NCBI GenBank assembly: GCA_038247995.1
Contig: JBBRUG010000269.1
Location: forward strand, 1-8,589
Source of the DNA: JBBRUG01 sp038247995
GTDB lineage: Bacteria; Chloroflexota; Chloroflexia; Chloroflexales; Chloroflexaceae
Length of the DNA: 8,589 bases
Direction of reading: 5' to 3'
In this document: positions 1-5,633 of the stretch, in pieces
How positions within the stretch are numbered: position 1 is the first letter of the stretch
Layout: each line of letters begins with the position of its first letter
Translations under genes and position numbers: made by a program
The notes under the pieces: model-generated
The model's database searches: none
Told to the model about the DNA's origin: nothing
The model's input: only the letters and a program-made list of their open reading frames with translations

Positions 1-856
1 CCACTGCCCGGTGCCCCCTGTCTACGACGGGCGCATCCGCATCGTCGGCGCGGACACCGTGGTGCGGGACATCGCGCGCCTCGTCGAGCTGGGCGCCCGC
101 CACATCACCTTCGGCGATCCCGACTTCCTCAACGGCCCCGGCCACGCCATGCCGCTAGTGCGCGCACTGCACGCCGAATTCCCCGCTCTGACCTATGATG
201 TCACGATTAAGGTCGAACATCTGCTGCGCCACGCCGATCTGCTGCCCGAACTGCGCACTACCGGCTGCGTGTTGATCACCAGTGCCGTGGAAGCGCTCGA
301 CGACGCGATCCTGGAACGCTTCGCCAAACAGCATACTCGCGCCGATGTCGCCCGCGCCGCCGAACTGGTGCGCAGCGTAGGGATCGGCCTCAACGCTACC
401 TTTGTCGCCTTTACACCCTGGACGAGTCGCGCCGTCTATCGTGCGCTGCTCCACGACATTGGCGCGTTGGATCTGATCGACTGCGTGGCGCCGGTGCAGT
501 ATGCCATTCGCCTGCTCATTCCGGCCGGTTCGCGCCTGCTGGAATTGCCCGACGTGCCGACCCTGGTGCAACCGTTCGACCAGCAAGCACTTGCCTACCC
601 CTGGCAACACCCCGACCCGGCCATGGATCGCTTGCAACAGGATGTACAGGCCCTCGCCCAGGGTAGCGCGGCACGCAGCGAGACGCGCACACAGTTCTAC
701 ACACGCCTGATCGACCTGGTCGATGCGCAGATCGGCGCAATGACGCGCCCGACGCTGGAACATCTGGTGGCGCGCCCGCCAATCCCGTACCTGAGCGAGC
801 CGTGGTACTGCTGAGCGGAGCCAGGCGAGGGGCAGGTTGTCCCTGAGTATGTCTAG
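1..856 (+). CDS. CUAEP-tail radical SAM selenoprotein, 5' end missing, TGA 812-814 read as selenocysteine
   Basis: This is the C-terminal part of a radical SAM enzyme; the start lies outside the window. The frame opens at base 2 with His-Cys-Pro, which fits the last cysteine of the CxxxCxxC [4Fe-4S] motif. It continues with PPVYDGR and with TFGDPDFLNGPGHA (about residues 36-49), which fits the SAM-binding strand after the cluster. The frame reaches TGA at 812-814 directly after Trp-Tyr-Cys. Reading through gives C-U-A-E-P-G-E-G-Q-V-V-P-E-Y-V and a TAG stop at 854-856. The name CUAEP/CCAEP-tail radical SAM (seleno)protein is an established family label based on this tail, and Cys-containing homologues support Sec at that position. 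A SECIS-like hairpin follows at 828-844. The family's reaction is, to my knowledge, unknown. The adjacent Cys-Sec pair could form a selenenylsulfide (inference). A naive annotation would end at 814 and lose 14 residues. The gene is probably cotranscribed with the ATP-grasp gene downstream. Confidence 0.9.
828..844 (+). promoter_or_regulatory. Bacterial SECIS element for the TGA at 812-814
   Basis: The 17 bases AGGGGCAGGTTGTCCCT fold into a seven-base-pair stem: six Watson-Crick pairs and one G-U (832 with 840), closing a GGU loop at 835-837. The loop begins 20 bases after the UGA. In E. coli fdhF, the reference bacterial SECIS, a GGU-containing apical loop follows the UGA by about 18 bases and also sits in the context GCAGGU. 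The loop G and U are the bases that SelB contacts there. The element lies inside the coding region, as bacterial SECIS elements do, and encodes part of the GEGQVVP tail. Folding was judged by eye. Confidence 0.8.
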
Positions 857-861
857 CGTAA

Positions 862-883
862 GGCCGAAGCGAATGCTTCGGCC
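862..883 (+). repeat. 9-bp perfect hairpin between the selenoprotein and ATP-grasp genes
   Basis: GGCCGAAGC (862-870) and GCTTCGGCC (875-883) are exact reverse complements around a GAAT loop. There is no U-run after it, so it is not a standard intrinsic terminator. It ends three bases before the GAGAG that probably serves the ATP-grasp start, so it could influence initiation or mRNA stability (inference). The left arm with its flank, CGTAAGGCCGAAGC at 857-870, recurs with one change at 7596-7609, so it may belong to a dispersed intergenic repeat family. Confidence 0.6.
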
Positions 884-897
884 ATGAGAGCTTGTAT

Positions 898-2133
898 ATG
901 CATGTCCTTTTACTCACCACGCCGTCGTCGTACCGACTGCCTGCCTTTCTTGCGGCGGCGGAGCGGCTCGGCATACCGGCGATCGTAGCTGAAGATACCC
1001 CCAAGCCCCTGAGCCGCAAGACGGCGCTGCACCTAGGGGTCGATTTTACCGATGCCGCCGGTGCGCTGGCGACCTGCCTGGATCTGGCCGCCACCCAACC
1101 GCTGGTGGCCATAATCGCTGTTGATGACAGTGGGAGCGCGCTTGCCGCGCAGATCAGCGCCAGCCTGGGCATGCCGCACAATGATCCGGCGTCGATTGAC
1201 GCCGCCCGCGACAAATATGTGATGCGCAGCGCCTTCGCCCGCGCCGGCGTGCCTTCGCCCAACTTTCGCCGCTCCACGACCGACGCCGATTTATCGACAC
1301 TGGCCCAGCACATTAACTACCCGTGTGTGGTCAAGCCGTTACGCCTGAACGGCAGCCGCGGCGTGATCCGTGCCGACGATCCGGCGCAGTTTGTCGCGGC
1401 AGTGCAACGGCTGACTCGGCTACTGGAACGCGTCGAAGGCACGCGCACGCCTAAACCGTTCCTGGTTGAAGATTTTATTCCCGGCGTTGAAGTGGCGCTT
1501 GAAGGGCTGATCGACCAGGGGCGCCTGCAAGTGTTGGCCCTCTTCGACAAACCCGACCCACTCGACGGCCCGTTTTTCGAAGAAACGATTTACGTTACGC
1601 CTTCGCGGCTCCCACCCGAAACTCAGGCCGCGATCAGCGCCGTTGCCGCCCAGGCCGCCGCTGCGGTAGGATTGCAGCGTGGGCCGTTACATGCCGAGTT
1701 GCGGATCAACGAGCACGGACCGTGGATGGTGGAACTGGCTGGGCGGAGCATTGGCGGGCTTTGCTCGCGCACCCTGCAATTCGGCACCGACGCATCGCTG
1801 GAGGAACTGATTCTGCGCCAGGCGTGCGGCATGCCGATTGCAGCCCTGGGCCGCGCCGGGAGCGCCGGGGGCGTCATGATGATCCCGATCCCGCGGCCAG
1901 GTATCCTGCGTGGGATCGACGGCATCGAAGCAGCGGCAAGTGTACCGGGAATAGAGAGTGTGGAGATTACTGCACCGACGGGCTACGAGCTTGTGCTGTT
2001 GCCTGAAGGCGATGCCTACCTGGGATTTATCTTTGCGCGCGGCGCCGATCCGGCGCTGGTCGAAGCGGCGCTCCGCCGCGCCCATGCCGCGCTGCGCTTC
2101 ACGATCATGCCCGCGATTAGTCTCAGTAGCTAG
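898..2133 (+). CDS. ATP-grasp domain ligase (L-amino-acid-ligase-like)
   Basis: This is a 411-residue ATP-grasp enzyme. The family joins a carboxylate to an amine or thiol through an acyl-phosphate. Visible parts are an N-terminal Rossmann-like region with IIAVDDSGS (72-80), DKYVMR (105-110), the ATP-binding strand and loop CVVKPLRLNGSRGV (143-156; Lys146), the hinge FLVEDFIPGVEVALEG (188-203), and the metal-binding segment MVELAGRSIGG (277-287). The C-terminal region from about 325 (GGVMMIPIPRPGILRGI, then PEGDAY at 369-374) resembles the C-terminal domain of BacD-type L-amino acid ligases. I chose ATG 898, with GAGAG seven bases upstream, over TTG 892, which adds only two residues. It follows the selenoprotein stop by 41 bases, so an operon is likely. 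The substrate cannot be read from the sequence. Biotin carboxylase or PurK/PurT identities look less likely because their extra domains are absent. Confidence 0.9.
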   Translation: MHVLLLTTPSSYRLPAFLAAAERLGIPAIVAEDTPKPLSRKTALHLGVDFTDAAGALATCLDLAATQPLVAIIAVDDSGSALAAQISASLGMPHNDPASIDAARDKYVMRSAFARAGVPSPNFRRSTTDADLSTLAQHINYPCVVKPLRLNGSRGVIRADDPAQFVAAVQRLTRLLERVEGTRTPKPFLVEDFIPGVEVALEGLIDQGRLQVLALFDKPDPLDGPFFEETIYVTPSRLPPETQAAISAVAAQAAAAVGLQRGPLHAELRINEHGPWMVELAGRSIGGLCSRTLQFGTDASLEELILRQACGMPIAALGRAGSAGGVMMIPIPRPGILRGIDGIEAAASVPGIESVEITAPTGYELVLLPEGDAYLGFIFARGADPALVEAALRRAHAALRFTIMPAISLSS

Positions 2134-2164
2134 CCTGGACAGCAAAGCTATCCAGGCTAGCTAC
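2126..2164. terminator. 14-bp inverted repeat between convergent genes
   Basis: The arms 2126-2139 (GTAGCTAGCCTGGA) and 2151-2164 are exact reverse complements around an 11-base loop. The left arm contains the last codons and the TAG stop of the ATP-grasp gene, and the right arm ends ten bases before the end of the convergent yggX-like gene. The position suits a bidirectional terminator or 3'-end stabiliser. The flanks (AATAAATC on the plus side) are AT-rich but lack a true U-tract, so factor-independent termination is not certain. Confidence 0.6.
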
Positions 2165-2173
2165 GCAATAAAT

Positions 2174-2485
2174 CTACTTACGCTGCGGAGCGCCGCCTTT
2201 AGCCGGGCGAGCGGAGGGCGGCGTCCAACCCTCAGGGGCGGCTGCATTCGCGCCAAAAAAGAACTCGTCCATCTGTTGCATCAAAATTTGCTGAGCGTTC
2301 GGATCGCCCATGCTCAAGCTATAATGATTCAGGATTAACGTGGCCTGAGCCGGCCAGAGGCCCCAAGCCTGCTGCGACACCTGATCATAAATGCGCTGGC
2401 CGAGCGGGCCGGGAAAGGGCGGACGCGCCAGGCCCGGCAGTTCACGCTCATATTTCACACACTGCACCATTCGTGGCGTAGACAT
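2174..2485 (-). CDS. yggX: YggX-family protein (probable Fe(II)-trafficking / oxidative damage protection)
   Basis: The first 77 residues match the YggX family throughout: MVQCVKYERELPGL (6-19), RPPFPGPLGQRIYDQVSQQAW (21-41, with the family's RPPxPGxLGxRI pattern) and the acidic-aromatic end MDEFFFG. The conserved N-terminal cysteine is Cys9. In enterobacteria YggX is a small cytosolic protein linked to iron handling and protection of Fe-S clusters from oxidants; this role is transferred by family. Residues about 79-103 form a Gly/Pro/Ala-rich tail beyond the usual end of the family (about 90 residues in total). I chose ATG 2485, which gives the short N-terminus MSTPRMVQC typical of the family; ATG 2491 and GTG 2500 are alternatives adding 2 or 5 residues. 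It is divergent from the formyltransferase gene and convergent with the ATP-grasp gene. The odd part is the tail. Confidence 0.88.
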   Translation of the reverse strand: MSTPRMVQCVKYERELPGLARPPFPGPLGQRIYDQVSQQAWGLWPAQATLILNHYSLSMGDPNAQQILMQQMDEFFFGANAAAPEGWTPPSARPAKGGAPQRK

Positions 2486-2532
2486 ATGCATCACTTTCAC
2501 TGGAATGCGGGTTCAGATCAACAACTAAGCTC

Positions 2533-2538
2533 ATTATA
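2533..2538 (-). promoter_or_regulatory. Candidate -10 box (TATAAT) for the yggX-like gene
   Basis: The minus strand reads CGTATAATG across this site, a perfect TATAAT. Transcription would start near 2526, leaving a leader of about 40 bases to ATG 2485. No good TTGACA-like -35 is visible at 16-18 bases. The same AT-rich spot may also serve the divergent gene at 2553, because the plus strand reads TTATAC here. Confidence 0.45.
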
Positions 2539-2552
2539 CGCGATCATATCCA

Positions 2553-3194
2553 ATGCAGATTCTTTTCCTGGGCATGCCGGGCATCTATGCGCCACCGCAC
2601 CTGGCGGCACTGCTTGAAGCAGGCATGAATGTCGTCGCCGTCGGCGTGCCGGCGCCACCCGGCGCAGCGCCCGTTGCGCGCTTGCCACCGCTATCACCAC
2701 AACCAGCACGACCCAATCTGCTTGAGTCGCCATCGTCCCCCGGATTACTTCAGCTTGCTACTGCCGCCAAGCGACCTGTATTTGCGCTCCGTCGGATGCA
2801 GCAGCCTACGGTGCAGACAGCGCTGAGCGAGCTTGATCTCGATCTCGTTTGCGTCGCCTGCTGGCCCTGGCGCATTCCGCCGGCTTTGCTGGCACTGCCG
2901 CGCCTGGGTTGGCTCAACTCACACCCCTCGCGCCTGCCCGAACTGCGCGGCCCGGCGCCACTTATTGCAGCGCTGCAACACAACATGCGCGTAACCGGCG
3001 TTAGCATCCACTGGATGGACACCAACTTCGACACTGGGGATCTCGCGTTGCAGGCAGAATTGGGTTTACCGGAGGGGATAAACGTGGATCAGGCCGAAGC
3101 GCTGGCGGCTGAGCTTGGCGCGCGCTTGATGGTTGAGGTGGTGAAACGCCTGCAAGAAGGAAATTTGCCCCGCATACCGCAGACGGAGGGCTGA
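2553..3194 (+). CDS. Formyltransferase-family protein (Fmt-like catalytic domain only)
   Basis: This 213-residue protein has the N10-formyltetrahydrofolate-dependent formyltransferase fold: N-terminal MQILFLGMPGIYAPPHLAALL (1-21), WPWRIP (104-109), then NSHPSRLPELRGPAP (122-136) and FDTGDL (159-164). Asn122, His124 and Asp160 line up with the Asn-His-Asp catalytic triad of Fmt and PurN. Methionyl-tRNA formyltransferase is usually about 310 residues with a C-terminal tRNA-binding domain that is missing here. This is therefore probably not the housekeeping Fmt; a formyl transfer to a small molecule or nucleotide sugar is possible (inference). Residues about 33-65 form a Pro/Ala/Ser-rich stretch where family members carry the folate-binding loop region. 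No clear Shine-Dalgarno is seen before ATG 2553; TTATAC at 2534-2539 could be a -10 giving a very short leader. The stop is TGA 3192-3194, overlapping a heptamer repeat. Confidence 0.82.
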   Translation: MQILFLGMPGIYAPPHLAALLEAGMNVVAVGVPAPPGAAPVARLPPLSPQPARPNLLESPSSPGLLQLATAAKRPVFALRRMQQPTVQTALSELDLDLVCVACWPWRIPPALLALPRLGWLNSHPSRLPELRGPAPLIAALQHNMRVTGVSIHWMDTNFDTGDLALQAELGLPEGINVDQAEALAAELGARLMVEVVKRLQEGNLPRIPQTEG

Positions 3195-3234
3195 GAGCGG
3201 AGAGCCGAGAGCCGAGAGCGGAGAGCGGAGAGCG
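3193..3234 (+). repeat. Six tandem GAGAGCS heptamers
   Basis: Six consecutive seven-base units read GAGAGCG, GAGAGCC, GAGAGCC, GAGAGCG, GAGAGCG, GAGAGCG, followed by a broken unit GAGTAAG. The first unit starts inside the TGA stop of the formyltransferase-like gene. The tract is almost pure purine on the plus strand with one C (or C/G) per unit. Such simple repeats expand and contract by slippage. The rest of the spacer to 3296 shows no gene or clear hairpin. Confidence 0.9.
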
Positions 3235-3296
3235 GAGTAAGAGAAATACAGTTTTGGTTCACCGTTCCTCTTTTCCTAATTCTCCGGTTCCCTGAT

Positions 3297-3503
3297 TCAG
3301 CGCTCAGCATCCTGGCGCTCTTTCCGACGGGGTGGCGTCACTGTGCGCTCAGAGCCGCCCTCGCGGCGTGTGCGACAGCGTGGACAACGGGTCGGCTCGT
3401 GGAGAAACCCTTTATCGGCGTAGAACTCCTGCTCGCCGGCGGTGAAAATAAACATCTGCCCACAACTGCGGCAGACGAGTTCCATGTCTTTATAGAAAGG
3501 CAT
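3297..3503 (-). CDS. Zinc-ribbon mini-protein
   Basis: This small cytosolic protein has two CxxC knuckles: Cys-Arg-Ser-Cys (residues 11-14 from the start chosen here) and Cys-Pro-Arg-Cys (40-43). The segment between them, FTAGEQEFYADKGF, is the signature of the probable zinc-ribbon family that is common in Chloroflexota and Firmicutes; its function is unknown to me. The Arg/Glu-rich tail (about 44-68) is low complexity. I chose ATG 3503 because family members begin only a few residues before the first knuckle. ATG 3557 and ATG 3566 extend the frame by 18 and 21 residues; an AAGAGA at 3567-3572 with nine bases to ATG 3557 and a TACAAT at 3585-3590 make that longer form a real alternative. It lies downstream of the GGDEF gene on the same strand. 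Confidence 0.78.
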   Translation of the reverse strand: MPFYKDMELVCRSCGQMFIFTAGEQEFYADKGFLHEPTRCPRCRTRREGGSERTVTPPRRKERQDAER

Positions 3504-3584
3504 ACCTATGATCTGGATCGCCCACGGCCCCTGGCCGCTCGGCGCTAGTTGCCCCATCCGAGGCATTCTCTTGAGTATGGCTCC

Positions 3585-3590
3585 ATTGTA
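3585..3590 (-). promoter_or_regulatory. Possible -10 box (TACAAT) for the zinc-ribbon gene
   Basis: The minus strand reads TACAAT here, followed by GGAGCC and then AAGAGA before ATG 3566 and ATG 3557. This could give the zinc-ribbon gene its own promoter inside the 3504-3641 spacer. No convincing -35 is visible at the usual distance, so the call is weak. Confidence 0.25.
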
Positions 3591-3641
3591 GCACGTCGGG
3601 TAGCCGATTGCCGTCTTTTCAGGCCGTGAGGCGTGCAGCCT

Positions 3642-4694
3642 TCACCCATGCCCTGCCATCACCGAACGGTTCTTGCCTTCAAGCTTGGCCCGCTCTTTGG
3701 CTGCCTCCACCTGCTCGATTAATTGCTGAACAGCTTCGCCATGCTGTGGATACGCCGCCGCACCGATCGAGATTGTCACTCGAAACGGCCAGTACTGCGA
3801 AACCGTCTCTACGCGCCGCCGTAGGCGGTCGGCGAGGCTAGCCGCACCGCTCACGCCGGTATTGGGCAGAATCACCAGAAACTCATCGCCCATACGCCAG
3901 CGGGCCAGAAAATCGCTCGGGCGTAGCTGTTCGCGCAGGGTCGCGCTCAGATCATTCAAAAGCTTGTCGCCGGCAGCATACCCGATCTGATTGTAGCGCC
4001 GCAGATTATCACCATCGATCAGCAACAACGCACAGGGCTGTTGGTGCGCGGCCGCCTGCACCAGCGCCGTTGCCGCACGTTCATATGCCGCATATACATT
4101 TGGCAGGCCGGTAACCGCATCGGTATGCGCCAGATGCTGCGAAGCCTCAAGTTGCGCGCTAAGCACCGCCAAGCGCTGAACCAGGCCATCCACTACCGGC
4201 GCGAGATCGGCAACCGGGTGATTGCCGCTTTTAAAGACTGTCACCGGCGGGGCGCCGGTTTGTTGCGCCGCTGCGATCACTTGCTGGATCTGGCTCAGAA
4301 TCATAACCGGATGCTGGGCCTGATTATGGGTATAGTGCAACAACCCAATCGCCACCGTCGGCGGTCGCAACCCTAAGCGCTCCGCCTCAAAATCGATCCG
4401 TGCCGCCAGGCGCTGCGTCACCCGCCGATGGGCTGCATGATCCGCGCCGCTTAGCAGCGCGACAAAATCATCACTCCCAAGCCGATAGATCGTCCCAGGC
4501 AACTCCTCGCGCAACACCAGCGCAACCCACCGCAGCGCGCTCGTGCTCGTCTCCGGCTTCAAGCTCATCAGGCCATTCAAATCAATGGCAACCAGCGAAA
4601 AAGCATCACGATGCTCGTGCTGGGTGAGCAACCATTCAGCGAAGGCAAGCAGATTGGCGCTGCCCGTAAGTTGATCAAGCGTGAGGCTATGCAT
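3642..4694 (-). CDS. Tandem GGDEF-domain protein (degenerate N-terminal copy, variant C-terminal copy)
   Basis: This 350-residue soluble protein has no transmembrane segment and two GGDEF-like domains. The first (about 1-150) has LTGSANLLAF at 9-18, LVAIDLNGL at 34-42, and GSDDF (73-77) where GGDEF should be, so it is probably not catalytic. The second (about 185-345) has TDAVTGLPN (191-199), LLLIDGDNLRRYN (223-235), RPSD (258-261) as a candidate c-di-GMP inhibitory site, MGDEF (268-272), and TISIGAAAYP (307-316). GGDEF domains make cyclic di-GMP from GTP. Here Met replaces the first Gly and one extra residue lies between RPSD and the motif, so activity is uncertain. ATG 4694 is chosen because upstream in-frame sequence (to 4817) is Arg/Pro-rich, lacks homology, and overlaps msrA. 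The gene follows msrA by 64 bases on the same strand. A receptor or GTP-binding role is an alternative. Confidence 0.87.
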   Translation of the reverse strand: MHSLTLDQLTGSANLLAFAEWLLTQHEHRDAFSLVAIDLNGLMSLKPETSTSALRWVALVLREELPGTIYRLGSDDFVALLSGADHAAHRRVTQRLAARIDFEAERLGLRPPTVAIGLLHYTHNQAQHPVMILSQIQQVIAAAQQTGAPPVTVFKSGNHPVADLAPVVDGLVQRLAVLSAQLEASQHLAHTDAVTGLPNVYAAYERAATALVQAAAHQQPCALLLIDGDNLRRYNQIGYAAGDKLLNDLSATLREQLRPSDFLARWRMGDEFLVILPNTGVSGAASLADRLRRRVETVSQYWPFRVTISIGAAAYPQHGEAVQQLIEQVEAAKERAKLEGKNRSVMAGHG

Positions 4695-4758
4695 ACCTGT
4701 CCATGGAGGCGGTCGGAACGCGACTGTTGCGCACCGACCACGAACCGGCCGAACCGGC

Positions 4759-5304
4759 CTACTGACGCAGGCGGGCGGCGTACTTCTTGCGGAACTTGGC
4801 CACTTTGGGGGCCACAACTACCTGACAGTATGGCTGACCACCATTACGAGCGAAATACTCCTGATGATAATCTTCCGCCAGATAGAAGGTGCTCGCCGCC
4901 GTCACTTCAGTCACAATCGGGTTGTTCCAAAGCTTTTCTGCCGTCAGGTCGGCGATCAGTTGCTTGGCGGCGGCCTGTTGCGCATCGGAATGCGTAAAGA
5001 TCGCCGAGCGATACTGTGTGCCCGCATCGGCGCCCTGCCGGTTCAGCGTCGTCGGATCATGAATGGTGAAGAACACTTCCAAGATTTCGCGAAAGCTGAT
5101 TTCTTCCGGTTCAAACGTCACCTGTACCACTTCGGCGTGGCCGGTGTTGCCATCACATACCGCCCGGTACGTCGGGTTGTTTACGTGGCCGCCCATATAA
5201 CCCGACCCAACATCGGTGACGCCGGAGAGCTGATCGTAGACCGCCTCAAGGCACCAGAAACACCCGCCGCCCAGCGTAGCGACTTCACGGATCGGAGTTG
5301 CCAT
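4759..5304 (-). CDS. msrA: Peptide-methionine (S)-S-oxide reductase MsrA
   Basis: This 181-residue cytosolic enzyme reduces methionine-S-sulfoxide in free or protein-bound form, using thioredoxin. The family signature GGGCFWCLEAVY is at 12-23 with catalytic Cys15 and a second Cys18. Further hallmarks are the GYMGG block (35-39), TGHAEVVQVTF, FFTIHDPTTLNRQGADAGTQYRS with the expected HDPT, and EDYHQEYF near the C-terminus. The length fits the family. The start at ATG 5304 is set by a strong AAGGTGG seven bases upstream; the longer frame to 5355 adds a residue stretch with no homology. The active site uses Cys, not Sec, although a selenoprotein is encoded nearby. It is the first gene of a possible msrA-GGDEF-zinc-ribbon run and is divergent from the lipoprotein gene. 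Confidence 0.96.
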   Translation of the reverse strand: MATPIREVATLGGGCFWCLEAVYDQLSGVTDVGSGYMGGHVNNPTYRAVCDGNTGHAEVVQVTFEPEEISFREILEVFFTIHDPTTLNRQGADAGTQYRSAIFTHSDAQQAAAKQLIADLTAEKLWNNPIVTEVTAASTFYLAEDYHQEYFARNGGQPYCQVVVAPKVAKFRKKYAARLRQ

Positions 5305-5311
5305 TGAAAAA

Positions 5312-5318
5312 CCACCTT
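5312..5318 (-). promoter_or_regulatory. Strong Shine-Dalgarno of msrA
   Basis: The minus strand reads AAGGTGG, with seven bases (TTTTTCA) before ATG 5304. It decides the msrA start and is the clearest ribosome-binding site in the window, in contrast to the genes at 6812 and 7698, which have none. Confidence 0.8.
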
Positions 5319-5423
5319 TACTTTTTAAACGAGCGAATAACACCTGTGCACACACTGATTTAGTCTGCCCATGCAGGTATTTGTTTCACAGTCTACTGGA
5401 TTAAGAGCGCAAGGGCAAGCCGA

Positions 5424-5467
5424 AGGACGTTGTCGGCATTCAGCCTGCTGAATGCCGACAACGTCCT
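5424..5467. repeat. Perfect 20-bp hairpin in the divergent spacer
   Basis: The arm at 5424-5443 (AGGACGTTGTCGGCATTCAG) is the exact reverse complement of 5448-5467, with a CCTG loop. It lies upstream of both flanking genes, so it is not where a terminator for either would be expected, and no U-run follows in either direction. It could act on a leader transcript, block one promoter from the other, or be a mobile palindromic element (all inference). Confidence 0.85.
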
Positions 5468-5633
5468 CAATCTGAGCCTACATTGTACTGGAGAGCGGCC
5501 CACCTGAGGGTTGGCGGCGCTGGCGCATGTAGTCGTAACAATTGGTAACATCCCCCTAACCGGATCACCCTGGCTTCGGCCTAATGCTCCGTGGTACAAC
5601 AATGGTGGAAGTAAAAAGTAGATGGAGAAACAG

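Larger units (their letters stand above)
5305..5633. other. Divergent intergenic region msrA / lipoprotein
   Basis: About 320 bases lie between two diverging genes, with no credible open reading frame. The spacer holds the msrA ribosome-binding site, a perfect 20-bp hairpin at 5424-5467, and a short direct repeat GTAAC-AATTG-GTAAC around 5535-5549 that could be a protein-binding site (weak). TACAAC at 5595-5600 is a possible -10 for the lipoprotein gene, with TGGCTT at 5571-5576 as a poor -35. Promoters for both directions are expected here but none can be called firmly. Confidence 0.6.

Noticed and set aside
862..883. Intrinsic terminator after the selenoprotein gene
   Set aside because: No U-run follows the stem, and the next gene starts 15 bases later on the same strand.
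516..1313. Long minus-strand open frame (265 codons)
   Set aside because: It spans the selenoprotein tail and the ATP-grasp N-terminus in antisense, its translation is Arg/Ala/Ser-rich without motifs, and GC-rich coding DNA commonly yields such shadows. The sense frames have clear families.
3192..3194. TGA of the formyltransferase-like gene as a second selenocysteine codon
   Set aside because: Reading on goes straight into the heptamer repeat and gives an Arg/Glu-rich low-complexity tail; no SECIS-like hairpin with a GGU loop and no homology beyond the stop.
3193..3234. CRISPR array
   Set aside because: The units are seven bases long and contiguous, with no spacers and no cas genes.
4695..4817. 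N-terminal extension of the GGDEF protein to 4817
   Set aside because: The extra 41 residues are Arg/Pro-rich, have no homology, and would overlap the end of msrA by 59 bases; ATG 4694 begins directly before the first domain.
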